Origin: CAYWRO01 sp964460345
GTDB lineage: Bacteria > Planctomycetota > Phycisphaerae > Phycisphaerales > UBA1924
Assembly: GCA_964460345.1 (NCBI GenBank)
Contig: CAYWRO010000008.1
Location: 14,588-78,587 of the forward strand
Length of the DNA: 64,000 nt
Direction: 5' to 3'
Program-made: the position numbers and the translations under genes
Notes under the pieces: model-generated
The model's database searches: none
What the model was told of the DNA's origin: nothing
Seen by the model: only the letters and a program-made list of their open reading frames with translations
In this document: positions 8,590 through 16,180 of the stretch, piece by piece
Position numbering within the stretch: position 1 is the stretch's first letter
Layout: every line of letters begins with the position of its first letter

Positions 8590-9450
8590 TCAGTCCCGTT
8601 CGGCTGCCGGCGGCGGTCCCTCGCAGACAATGCGGAAGCCGACGAAGGAGCAATCCGCGAGCCACCACCGGCTCTTGGGGATCTGCGGGTCGGATGTGTT
8701 CCAGGCCGGCGTCTGGTGCTGGCGGGTGTCGCAGGTGAGCGTGGCGGGCGCATCGAGGTAAGAGCCGCCGCGGGCGACGGGCCGGCTGTCCCTCCCGTCC
8801 GTCCACTCCGCGACGTTGCCGAGCATGTCGTACAGGCCGAGCGCGTTGGCCTCCTTTGAAGCGAGCGGGTGCGTCGTGCCGCCGGCGTTCCCCGCGTGCC
8901 AGGCCACACGGTCGGGGTCTTCGGTCTGCCCGGCCGCGCAAGCCGCTTCCCACTCGGCCTCGGTCGGCAGCCGGTACGTTCGTCCGGTGCGGGCGCTGAG
9001 CCACTGGCAGAAGGACGCCGCGGCGTGGTGCGTCATGCCGATCGCCGGATACCCGTTGGTGCCGAAGCCGCGGTCCGGCGGCACATACGGTTTGCTCGGG
9101 CGCGTGATCCCATCCGCCTCTTCCCCCGCGACCGCGACGTCGAGGCTGTAGACATACACGTTGTAGAGATCCCAGGGGATCTCCGTCCGGCTCATCCAGA
9201 GCGCGGCAGTTTCTCCGGAGGCGGGCGCCGTCTGCACCATCTCGATCGTGACCGTCGTGCCCTCGATCCGCTGGGTGAAGGCGGGCGACGGACCGGAGGC
9301 CGGTGAGTCGGCCGTGGAAACCGCGGGTGCTGCGCCCGACGTCGCTACACTCGGCCCGTGCGAACGGTCCGTCGAAGAGCACGCAACGAGCAATCCCGAC
9401 AGCGCGAGCAGCACGAGCGCGGAGCGCCGCGCCGGAAGGTCGCCGACCAT
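8590..9450 (-). CDS. formylglycine-generating enzyme (SUMF1)-like lipoprotein
   Basis: 286 residues. The start at ATG 9450 gives a lipoprotein signal (Arg8-Arg9, hydrophobic core, LLVAC with Cys24). The FGE/SUMF1 fold is shown by SGETAALWMSRTEIPWDLYN, GYPAIGMTHHAAASFCQWL, YRLPTEAEWEAA, NALGLYDMLGNVAEWT, ARGGSY and the terminal FVGFRIVCE. The spaced Cys pair of true sulfatase-activating FGEs is not obvious, so it may be a non-catalytic or differently acting family member. The start lies 3 bp from the divergent ApbE start, which leaves no intergenic promoter space. A much longer open frame continues upstream but lies opposite other genes and is not credible. Confidence 0.85.
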   Translation of the reverse strand: MVGDLPARRSALVLLALSGLLVACSSTDRSHGPSVATSGAAPAVSTADSPASGPSPAFTQRIEGTTVTIEMVQTAPASGETAALWMSRTEIPWDLYNVYVYSLDVAVAGEEADGITRPSKPYVPPDRGFGTNGYPAIGMTHHAAASFCQWLSARTGRTYRLPTEAEWEAACAAGQTEDPDRVAWHAGNAGGTTHPLASKEANALGLYDMLGNVAEWTDGRDSRPVARGGSYLDAPATLTCDTRQHQTPAWNTSDPQIPKSRWWLADCSFVGFRIVCEGPPPAAERD

Positions 9451-9453
9451 GGG

Positions 9454-10554
9454 ATGCTTGTGATTCTCATGTGCCTGAGCGCCTCCCTGGTGGCGGGGTG
9501 CGCGGCGGGGTGCGCGGGGGGGCGTGGGTGCGGGCGTGCGGGCGAGGCCGGCGGCGCGGCGGGGCAAGGTCATGTCCATTCCTCTCCTGTGCGGCGCGAG
9601 TATACACGCACGGCGATGGGATCCGCGGTGCGGATCGTTCTCTACGCCGAAGCTGACGAGGCCGCCTTCGCCGCGGCAACGGCTGCGTTCGATCGCGTGC
9701 TCGAACTGGACGCGGTCATGAGCGACTACCGGCCGGACAGCGAGTTGTCGCTGCTGTGCGATCGGGCGGCTCAGGGTGCGACGGCACAGATGGGGAAGGG
9801 GGACGTCGGCGAAGCGGGCATGATCCCCGTCAGCGAAGATCTGTTTGACGTGCTGCGACGGGCGAAGCGCATCAGCGTTCTGTCGGGCGGCGCGTTTGAC
9901 ATGACGGTGGGGGAGTTGACCCGGCTGTGGCGAGAAGCGCGGAGGCAGGGGCGGCTTCCGGAGCGCAGCCGGCTCGATAAGGCGATGCAGCGGGTCGGTT
10001 ACGAGCACCTTGCGTTGGACAATGCGGCGCGCACGGTCCGTTTCGGCCGCCCCGGCGCCCGCCTGGACCTGGGGGGCATCGGCAAGGGATACGCTGCGGA
10101 CGCCGCCGGTCGCGTGCTCGAAGCGCACGGCGTGCGCTCGTATCTGATCGACATGGGCGGCGATCTTCTTGCCGGTGAAGCGCCTCCAGGCAGCGAAGGC
10201 TGGCGCATCGAGATCCAGGCGGGCGGGCAGTGCGAAGCGATCACGCTCGCCCGCGCTGCCGTCGCGACCAGCGGCGACACCGAGCGTTTCATCGAGGTGG
10301 ACGGCGTGCGGTACTCGCACATCCTCGATCCACGCACGGGGCTGGGGCTCACCGAGCGCCTCCACGTGACCGTTGTCGCGCCCGATGCGACCGACGCCGA
10401 TGCGCTCGCATCCGCCGTGAGCGTGCTCGGCGTCGAGCGCAGCGCAGCGCTCATCGAATCGCTCGCCGGCGTTTCCGCGCGGATCATCGACGCCGAAGGC
10501 CGCATTCGCGCCGCCGTCGGGCCCGTCTTCGCCGCGGACGCGAACGGGCGCTGA
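9454..10554 (+). CDS. apbE: FAD:protein FMN transferase (ApbE), lipoprotein
   Basis: 366 residues. ApbE attaches FMN covalently to Thr or Ser residues of flavoproteins such as Nqr and Rnf subunits in the periplasm. Diagnostic segments are TRTAMGSAVRIVLYA at the start of the mature domain, AVMSDYRPDSELSLL, GGAFDMTVGELTRLWR, LDLGGIGKGYAADAA, LIDMGGDLLAG, VATSGDTERF and YSHILDPRTG. The ATG at 9454 gives a short lipoprotein-like leader (SLVAGC, Cys16). A GTG at 9358 is in frame and would add 32 basic residues overlapping the divergent lipoprotein gene. No flavoprotein target gene is visible nearby. Confidence 0.9.
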   Translation: MLVILMCLSASLVAGCAAGCAGGRGCGRAGEAGGAAGQGHVHSSPVRREYTRTAMGSAVRIVLYAEADEAAFAAATAAFDRVLELDAVMSDYRPDSELSLLCDRAAQGATAQMGKGDVGEAGMIPVSEDLFDVLRRAKRISVLSGGAFDMTVGELTRLWREARRQGRLPERSRLDKAMQRVGYEHLALDNAARTVRFGRPGARLDLGGIGKGYAADAAGRVLEAHGVRSYLIDMGGDLLAGEAPPGSEGWRIEIQAGGQCEAITLARAAVATSGDTERFIEVDGVRYSHILDPRTGLGLTERLHVTVVAPDATDADALASAVSVLGVERSAALIESLAGVSARIIDAEGRIRAAVGPVFAADANGR

Positions 10555-10593
10555 GTCCTTGCGATTGCGGGCGCCGCCCGGTACGCTCTCGGC

Positions 10594-12585
10594 ATGACCA
10601 CCACGCTTGCGTCGACCCCGCGCCCCGAACATCGCGCCGCCCGCCCGGCAGTCTCTCTTCTCTGTACTCTCTTTTCTGTTCTCTGCTTCAATCCCCCTTG
10701 TGCCGCCCAGCCTGGCGCGGTCGCGCCGCCAACTGTCGACGCTGCTCCCGTTGTCGACGCCGCCTGGCTTGCCGAGCACTACACGAAGATGGAAGAAATG
10801 ATCCCGATGCGCGACGGTGTGCGCCTGTTCACGGCCATCTACGTCCCGAAGGACCTCTCGCAGCCGCGGCCGATGCTCATGAAGCGCACGCCGTACTCCT
10901 GCCGCCCGTACGGCGAGACGAACTTTCCCGACCGCGCCGACCCCGGCGCGGAGTACGCGCTGGACAACTACATCCTCATCGTCCAGGATGTCCGCGGCTG
11001 CTACATGAGCGAGGGGCAGTTCGTAAACATGACGCCGCACATCGCGGACAAGCAATCGAAGTCGGACGTCGATGAATCGACGGACACGTACGACACGATC
11101 GAGTGGCTCGTCGAGAATGTCCCCGGCAACAATGGCCGCATCGGGTTGTGGGGGATCAGCTACCCCGGCTTTTACGCCGCGGCGGGGATGATCGATGCGC
11201 ACCCCGCGCTGAAGTGCTCCAGCCCGCAGGCGCCCGTCGGGGACTGGTGGTACGACGACTTTCACCACCACGGGGCCTTTTACCTGCCGCACGCCTTCTG
11301 GTTCATGTCGTCCTTCGGCCAGCCGCGGCCGGAGCCGGTGATGCAGCGCCCGGGGCGCGGCTTCGAGATCGCCAACCCGGACGGGTACGACTTCTTCCTG
11401 AAGGACACCGGCACGATCACGGCGCTGGATGAGCAGTACCTGCACGGCAACGTCGAGTTCTGGAACGAGATGGTGCGGCATCCGAACCGCGACGAGTTCT
11501 GGCAGCAGCGCGACATCGTGCCGCACCTGGAGAACGTCGCGCCCGCCGTGATGACGGTGGGGGGGTGGTTCGATGCCGAGGACCTGTACGGGCCGCTGGC
11601 GATCTACCAGTCGATCGAAGCGAAGAACCCGGACGTCTTCAATATCCTCGTGATGGGCCCGTGGTACCACGGAGCGTGGCTGCGCAGCGACGGCGCGCAG
11701 CTCGGGCACGCGTGGTTCGGGGGACCGACGAGCCCACATTACCAGGAGCGGGTCCAGAAGCCGTTCTTCGACGCGTTTCTCATCGGCGAGGGCGAGGCGG
11801 ACTGCGATCTGCCGGAGGCGATCGTCTTCGAGACGGGCGCGAACCAATGGCGCGACTTTGCCGCGTGGCCGCCGGAGGAAATCCAGACTCAATACCTCTA
11901 TCTGGGCGACGACTCCCGCCTCACACTCGCTTCAGAATCTTCAATCCAAAATCCAAAATCCCCAATCGCCAATCCCTTCGATGAGTTCATCTCCGACCCC
12001 GCCAAACCCGTCCCCTTCACGGAAGAAGTCACCCAGCGCATGACGCGCGAGCACATGACCGACGACCAGCGCTTCGCCTCGCGCCGCCCGGATGTGCTCG
12101 TCTACCAGACAGAGCCGCTCGCCGAAGCGCTGACGCTCGCCGGTCCGGTCACGGCCGAACTCTGGGTCTCCACGGACCAGCAGGACGCCGACTGGATCGT
12201 CAAGGTGATCGATGTTCACCCCGATGATCACCCGGACTATCCCAATCTGCCCGAGGGGATGCACACCGGCGGCTACCAGATGCTCGTCCGCGCGGAAGTC
12301 ATCCGCGGCCGCTTCCGCGACGATCCCGCGCACCCGAAGCCCTTCACGCCCGGGGAGCCGACGCTGGTCCCGCTGCCGCTCCAGGACGTCCTGCACACCT
12401 TCAAGCCCGGCCACCGCGTCATGGTGCAGATCCAGTCGACGTGGTTTCCGCTCGTCGACCGCAACCCGCAGAAGTGGGTGGACAACATCTACCTCGCCGA
12501 GCCGGAGGACTTCGTCAAGGCGACGCACCGCGTGTACCACTCCGAGGCGCACCCGACGCGTTTGAAGGTCGGCGTGCTGCCGTGA
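10594..12585 (+). CDS. CocE/NonD-family hydrolase (X-Pro dipeptidyl-peptidase S15 / alpha-amino acid ester hydrolase type)
   Basis: 663 residues with an N-terminal hydrophobic segment around 18-38 that is probably a signal peptide. The alpha/beta hydrolase domain has PMRDGVRLFTAIYVPKD (about 71-87), QDVRGCYMSEG (about 131-141) and the nucleophile motif GISYPG at 187-192 (Ser189). A C-terminal jelly-roll domain ends the protein, as in PepX/CocE enzymes. The family hydrolyses acyl esters or amides; the substrate here is unknown. The coding sequence is interrupted in frame by an AT-richer heptameric repeat at 11943-11976, encoding IQNPKSPIANP, between the two domains. The protein otherwise reads through normally. 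Confidence 0.9.
   Translation: MTTTLASTPRPEHRAARPAVSLLCTLFSVLCFNPPCAAQPGAVAPPTVDAAPVVDAAWLAEHYTKMEEMIPMRDGVRLFTAIYVPKDLSQPRPMLMKRTPYSCRPYGETNFPDRADPGAEYALDNYILIVQDVRGCYMSEGQFVNMTPHIADKQSKSDVDESTDTYDTIEWLVENVPGNNGRIGLWGISYPGFYAAAGMIDAHPALKCSSPQAPVGDWWYDDFHHHGAFYLPHAFWFMSSFGQPRPEPVMQRPGRGFEIANPDGYDFFLKDTGTITALDEQYLHGNVEFWNEMVRHPNRDEFWQQRDIVPHLENVAPAVMTVGGWFDAEDLYGPLAIYQSIEAKNPDVFNILVMGPWYHGAWLRSDGAQLGHAWFGGPTSPHYQERVQKPFFDAFLIGEGEADCDLPEAIVFETGANQWRDFAAWPPEEIQTQYLYLGDDSRLTLASESSIQNPKSPIANPFDEFISDPAKPVPFTEEVTQRMTREHMTDDQRFASRRPDVLVYQTEPLAEALTLAGPVTAELWVSTDQQDADWIVKVIDVHPDDHPDYPNLPEGMHTGGYQMLVRAEVIRGRFRDDPAHPKPFTPGEPTLVPLPLQDVLHTFKPGHRVMVQIQSTWFPLVDRNPQKWVDNIYLAEPEDFVKATHRVYHSEAHPTRLKVGVLP
11943..11976 (+). 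repeat. heptameric tandem repeat (consensus AATCCAA/AATCSCC) inside the CocE-like gene
   Basis: Nearly five consecutive 7-bp units all begin AATC: aatccaa, aatccaa, aatcccc, aatcgcc, aatccc. The stretch is far richer in A and T than the flanking coding sequence and is translated in frame. It resembles the short tandemly repeated heptamers known mainly from cyanobacterial genomes. Placement at a domain linker suggests a tolerated insertion. Confidence 0.8.
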
Positions 12586-12721
12586 GAGGCGCGCGGGACG
12601 GCCGCGGCGGGCAGCGCGGGCGGTTCAGACGCTCCGCCGGCCCGAAGATCGGCCCGGGCGGCCCCTTCCTGAAGCAAAGTCCGCCGGAATGTGCAATTTT
12701 GTGGATGGAACCCCCGAATTG

Positions 12722-12889
12722 ATCGATCCAGCGGGGCAAAACATCGATGGAATTTCAAATGCCATCGATGTGGCGGCCCGGTCCATCGATCCAGCCCGGG
12801 GATCCATCGATGGATTGCCGCACCCGCTCGATGGTGCGGCGCGCTGGATCGATGGTTGCCGATGTTCCATCGAGCCGAGGCGACGTCCG
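12722..12889. repeat. 21-bp-period degenerate repeat array 1 (ATCGAT-centred)
   Basis: The 326 bp between two convergent genes (stops at 12585 and 12912) contains no credible gene. It holds a repeat in which ATCGAT, or a one-base variant, recurs at 12722, 12743, 12764, 12785, 12806, 12827, 12848 and 12869, exactly 21 bp apart each time. The hexamer is often extended to the palindrome CCATCGATGG. Sequence between cores varies strongly. The period equals seven codons, so several frames stay open, but no start, RBS or family match supports translation. Two further arrays with the same period lie near 24.0 and 41.1 kb. Confidence 0.88.
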
Positions 12890-12911
12890 GCCGGTCGGCA
12901 GCGGCTGACGC

Positions 12912-13997
12912 TCACTCCCGCGCGGCCGGCGCGGCGGGTGAGGAGGCGGCGTGGGGCTTGCGCAGGATCGTCACCATCGCGTTGAAGCCGTCGTTGAACT
13001 CCTCGGCCGTCATGCCGTCGTCCCAGCCGAGCAGACGACCCATGTGGCGCGCCTTTTCGGAGTCATCCACGTTCCAGTGGATCACCTCGAAGCCGGCGGC
13101 TTCAACAAGTGCACGCTCGAAGGGACATTCTCCCGACGCCCACGGCTTGTACGGCTCATCCTGCCCCGCCGGCTTCGGATACAGGTTGTAGATCACGAAG
13201 AGCCCGCCCGGTTCGAGCGCCTCATGCACCGTGCGCACGTACGTCTCATCGTCCACGCCCAGGTGCACGAGCAGCTTCGGGTCCGCCTCCCGCTCCGGGT
13301 GGATGTACCCCTTCTTGAGCGTGTTCTTGCTCATGAAGAGCGACAGCCCGCCGCCGACTTCCGCGATGATTTCCTCGGACGCCGGGTAGTGACCGAAGAC
13401 CAGCGACACGGAGCCCGGCTCGCCCTCGCCCGCCTCGGGCGACCGCGCGACCTCGCCTTCATCTTCCGGCATGCGGAAGATCGCCTCGTGCGTGTGGTCG
13501 GACTCAATCCCGACCACATCCGCGCCGAGCGAAGCGAGCATGCGAAGCTGGCCGAGATTTCCGAAGCCGAAGTCAGCGAGGCGCTTGCCGTCGACATTGG
13601 TGAGCCCCGCCTGCGCCGCCAGGTCGATCGCGCGCAGGTACGCGATGGGCGTCGAATAAAGCGAGTAATACCATGCCTCGCTCACCTCCACCAACTGAAA
13701 CGCCGCCCGCTCCTCCTCGGGCAACTGCTCCCACGTCTCCGGCGTGATCGCCCTCGCATCACCGCGGCGGAAGTACACCGTCCTCGCCTCGGCCATCGGC
13801 GGCAGATCGTCCGCCGCGGCGAGAAACGCCCGGCCCAGGTCCGTCTCGGCCACCTCCTTCGCCGCCGCGGCCTCCGAGGCGACCCGCTCGCGCACCGTCG
13901 GCTTCGGCGCGGTCTCCTGCTGCTGTCCATCCTGCGCCGCCGCCACACACACTGCCGCCGCGGCCGCGACCGCACCGAGAACCCGCATCGCGCTCAT
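12912..13997 (-). CDS. exported SAM-dependent methyltransferase-like protein
   Basis: 361 residues. An Ala-rich signal peptide (about 1-22, ending CVAAA) precedes a Lys/Glu-rich segment. The rest is a class I methyltransferase-like Rossmann fold: LADFGFGNLGQLRMLASLGA is the SAM motif I region, VVGIESD the acidic motif II strand, and LEPGGLFVIYNLYPKP the later strand. AGGAG lies 8 nt before the ATG at 13997. Methyltransferases normally work in the cytoplasm where SAM is available, so the signal peptide is unexpected. Either the fold is used without SAM or the N-terminus is a membrane anchor. The substrate is unknown. Confidence 0.75.
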   Translation of the reverse strand: MSAMRVLGAVAAAAAVCVAAAQDGQQQETAPKPTVRERVASEAAAAKEVAETDLGRAFLAAADDLPPMAEARTVYFRRGDARAITPETWEQLPEEERAAFQLVEVSEAWYYSLYSTPIAYLRAIDLAAQAGLTNVDGKRLADFGFGNLGQLRMLASLGADVVGIESDHTHEAIFRMPEDEGEVARSPEAGEGEPGSVSLVFGHYPASEEIIAEVGGGLSLFMSKNTLKKGYIHPEREADPKLLVHLGVDDETYVRTVHEALEPGGLFVIYNLYPKPAGQDEPYKPWASGECPFERALVEAAGFEVIHWNVDDSEKARHMGRLLGWDDGMTAEEFNDGFNAMVTILRKPHAASSPAAPAARE

Positions 13998-14044
13998 TTG
14001 ATCCGCTCCTGTGTTCGCCGCGCCCGCCCTTGCCGCCGCGCCGA

Positions 14045-15400
14045 TTACTGCTTACCGGCGAGCACCCCCGCCAGTCGCCACACATCGTGAAAGGTGTTGT
14101 ACAGCGTCACGGGCGCGACGCGGATCACGTTCGGCTCGCGGAAGTCCGAGACGATCCCCGCCGCGTGCAGCCGCTCGTGCAGGGCCCGGGCCTCCGCCGC
14201 GCGTCCGCCCGCCACGGCCAGCGATAGCTGGCAGCCGCGCTGCGCCGGATCGCTCGGCGTGAGAATCTGGATCGGCCCGCCCTTGCGCGCCGGGCTCGTC
14301 TCCCCGAAGCCGCGCATCAGCAGCCACTCCAGGTACCCCGTCAGCTTCAGCGACTTGGCGCGAAGGGCGCTCATCCCGACCGAGTCGAAAATCTCCAGCG
14401 ACACCCGCAGCGGGGCCATCGCCAGGATCGGCGGATTGGAAAGCTGCCACGCATCGGCGCTCCCGCGCGGCGTGAAATCCTTCACCATCTCGAAGCGCGT
14501 CGCCGGGTCGTTCCCCCACCACCCCGCAAACCGCGGCAGGTAGTCCGGCTCTCCGAAGTGCCCGACCTTCCGCCCATGCCGCTCATGCACGAACGCCCCC
14601 GCGACCGCGCCCGGCCCCGAGTTCAGATACTTGTAACTGCACCACGCCGCGAAGTCGACGTCCCAGTCGTGCAGTTGCAGCGGCACGTTCCCGGCGGCGT
14701 GGGCCAGGTCCCACCCGACCATGCACCCGCGCGACTTCGCCGCCGCGGTGATGCGGCCGATCTCGAAGAACTGGCCCGTCAGATAGTTCACACCCCCGAG
14801 CAGCACCAGCGCGATCGAGTCGCCGTGCTCCTCGATCGCCGCGAGGATGTCGTCGGTGCGCAGCGTCGCTTCCCCCTCGCGCGGCTTGAGGCGGATGATC
14901 GCCTCCGCGGGATCAAAGCCGATGGACAGCGCGTGATGCTCCGCCTGCGACCGCACGGCATACGAGTCCGACGGAAACGCATCGTCCTCGATCACGATTC
15001 TAAATCGTCCCTTCGTCGGCCGGTAGAACGACACCATCAGCAGGTGCAGGTTCACCGTCAGCGAGTTCATCATGACGACCTCGCCGGGCCGCGCCCCCAC
15101 GAGCCGAGCCCCCATGTCGCGAAAGACCTCGTGGTACGGCAGCCACGGATGCCGCCCGTGCAGGTGGGCGTCCACCGCCAGCCGCGCCCAGTCCTCCAGT
15201 TCCTCGTTGATCGCCTCCGGCACGCGCCGCGGCATGCACCCCAGCGAGTTGCCGCAGAAATACACCGCGGGCTGCGTCGGATCGGCGACAGACGGCGGAA
15301 TCGCGAAGAGCTCGCGCGTGTGGCGAAGCGGGTCCTGCTCGTCCAGGCGGCGGGCGAAGGTCTCATCGGCGGAAAACGGCATGGTCTCGGGAGAGGTCAT
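14045..15400 (-). CDS. kynU: kynureninase
   Basis: 451 residues, a usual kynureninase length. It is a PLP fold-type I enzyme that cleaves kynurenine (or 3-hydroxykynurenine) to anthranilate (or 3-hydroxyanthranilate) and alanine. Signatures are VYFCGNSLGCMPR, MMNSLTVNLHLLM, AFPSDSYA, GWDLAHAAGN (Asp231 of the PLP site) and CSYKYLNSGPGA with the Schiff-base Lys257. The start at ATG 15400 (or ATG 15382) is chosen because the longer open frame runs into the antitoxin gene on the other strand. No other kynurenine-pathway gene is adjacent, but the NAD synthetase gene lies 0.8 kb away. Confidence 0.92.
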   Translation of the reverse strand: MTSPETMPFSADETFARRLDEQDPLRHTRELFAIPPSVADPTQPAVYFCGNSLGCMPRRVPEAINEELEDWARLAVDAHLHGRHPWLPYHEVFRDMGARLVGARPGEVVMMNSLTVNLHLLMVSFYRPTKGRFRIVIEDDAFPSDSYAVRSQAEHHALSIGFDPAEAIIRLKPREGEATLRTDDILAAIEEHGDSIALVLLGGVNYLTGQFFEIGRITAAAKSRGCMVGWDLAHAAGNVPLQLHDWDVDFAAWCSYKYLNSGPGAVAGAFVHERHGRKVGHFGEPDYLPRFAGWWGNDPATRFEMVKDFTPRGSADAWQLSNPPILAMAPLRVSLEIFDSVGMSALRAKSLKLTGYLEWLLMRGFGETSPARKGGPIQILTPSDPAQRGCQLSLAVAGGRAAEARALHERLHAAGIVSDFREPNVIRVAPVTLYNTFHDVWRLAGVLAGKQ

Positions 15401-15480
15401 GGGCGGGATTATGGCGCGGTCGGGGACCGAAGGCGCGTGGCCGGGCTGCGGGCGTTCGGTAGGGGCGAGAGGGATGCGGG

Positions 15481-15507
15481 GCCGGCTGAAGGCCGGCGTT
15501 CCATTGG
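15481..15507. repeat. short dispersed repeat, copy 1 (GCCGGCT...GCGTTCCA)
   Basis: A GC-rich element made of GCCGGCT, a short spacer, GCCGGCGTTCCATTGG. It is partly palindromic and closely matches the element at 16151-16176. The two copies lie on either side of the toxin-antitoxin pair in the same orientation. Confidence 0.6.
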
Positions 15508-15539
15508 CGGAAGGGGCGTTCTTCTGGTACCATTGCGGC

Positions 15540-15806
15540 ATGGAACCGGTGAAGCTTGATCTGGACGAGGCGGACCGCGATTGGATTGACAAGCGGGTGG
15601 CCGAGGGGGGGTACACCTCGCCGGCCGACGTCGTGCGCGACCTGATCCGTCGCGAGCAGATCCGGCTGGAGCGGGAGGCGATTGACAAGAAGCTCCTGGA
15701 AGCGCTGGACTCGGGTTCGCGCATCACGACTGAGAAGGATTGGGAAAACCTCCGCCAGCGCCTCGAGGAGCGGATTCAGGAACATCACGGGAAACGCGCG
15801 GGATGA
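15540..15806 (+). CDS. type II antitoxin, ParD/CC2985-like
   Basis: 88 residues. The N-terminal ribbon-helix-helix region reads VKLDLDEADRDWIDKRV, then GGYTSPADVVRDLIRRE, the pattern of ParD-type antitoxins. The C-terminal half is charged and helical (EREAIDKKLLEAL...), as expected for the toxin-neutralising arm. The stop codon overlaps the toxin start by 4 nt (ATGA), the classic arrangement of a TA operon. It would bind and neutralise the ParE-like toxin and autoregulate the promoter. The preceding gene is divergent, so the promoter must lie in the roughly 140 bp upstream, which also holds the dispersed repeat. Confidence 0.88.
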   Translation: MEPVKLDLDEADRDWIDKRVAEGGYTSPADVVRDLIRREQIRLEREAIDKKLLEALDSGSRITTEKDWENLRQRLEERIQEHHGKRAG

Positions 15807-16114
15807 TTCGCGAGACGCATCGCTTCACGAGCGCGGTGTGGGACTCCGCTGAGTACCTGCTGCGCGAGTCGCCCGATGCCGCACGCCGCTTCATCCTTGC
15901 GGCCGAGAGCACGCTGACGCAGATTCACGAGGCGCGTTTCATTGGACGACGGTGGCTCTCCACGCATCCACGACTTTCGGAGATTCGCTTCCTGCGCATC
16001 CAAGGATTCCCGGACTACCTGATCTTTTACAGGATCATTGAGGATGGCATCGAGGCAGTTCACCTGATGCACGGTGCACGCGATGTGGATTCGGTTCTGG
16101 CGGAAGATGTTTGA
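15803..16114 (+). CDS. type II toxin, RelE/ParE superfamily
   Basis: 103 residues. The RelE/ParE fold is indicated by FTSAVWDSAEYLLRESPDAA, then FIGRRWLSTHPRL, IRFLRIQGFPDYLIFYRI, and the terminal EAVHLMHGARDVDSVL, which matches the common ParE ending of the HGARD type. ParE toxins poison DNA gyrase, and RelE toxins cleave mRNA on ribosomes. The HGARD ending and ParD-like partner favour ParE. The ATG at 15803 overlaps the antitoxin stop by 4 nt. Confidence 0.88.
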   Translation: MIRETHRFTSAVWDSAEYLLRESPDAARRFILAAESTLTQIHEARFIGRRWLSTHPRLSEIRFLRIQGFPDYLIFYRIIEDGIEAVHLMHGARDVDSVLAEDV

Positions 16115-16150
16115 ACCGTTCGTTCCTCGCTTCGCCGACCCGATCGCCGG

Positions 16151-16176
16151 GCCGGCTCGAAGCCAGCGTTCCAGTG
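16151..16176. repeat. short dispersed repeat, copy 2 (GCCGGCT...GCGTTCCA)
   Basis: Reads GCCGGCTCGAAGCCAGCGTTCC and then AGTG. It matches copy 1 at 15481 with two substitutions and a one-base shift in the spacer. It lies just after the toxin gene and before the convergent NAD synthetase stop. Confidence 0.6.
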
Positions 16177-16180
16177 CCGG

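Noticed and set aside
8590..11892. A continuous minus-strand open frame of about 1100 codons
   Set aside because: Only its last 287 codons carry family motifs and a lipoprotein signal. The upstream part lies opposite apbE and the CocE-like gene and is a shadow frame of high-GC DNA.
14045..15727. Kynureninase with a 109-residue N-terminal extension
   Set aside because: The extension lies opposite the antitoxin gene, is Ser/Arg-rich and not part of the family. The conserved protein starts near 15400.
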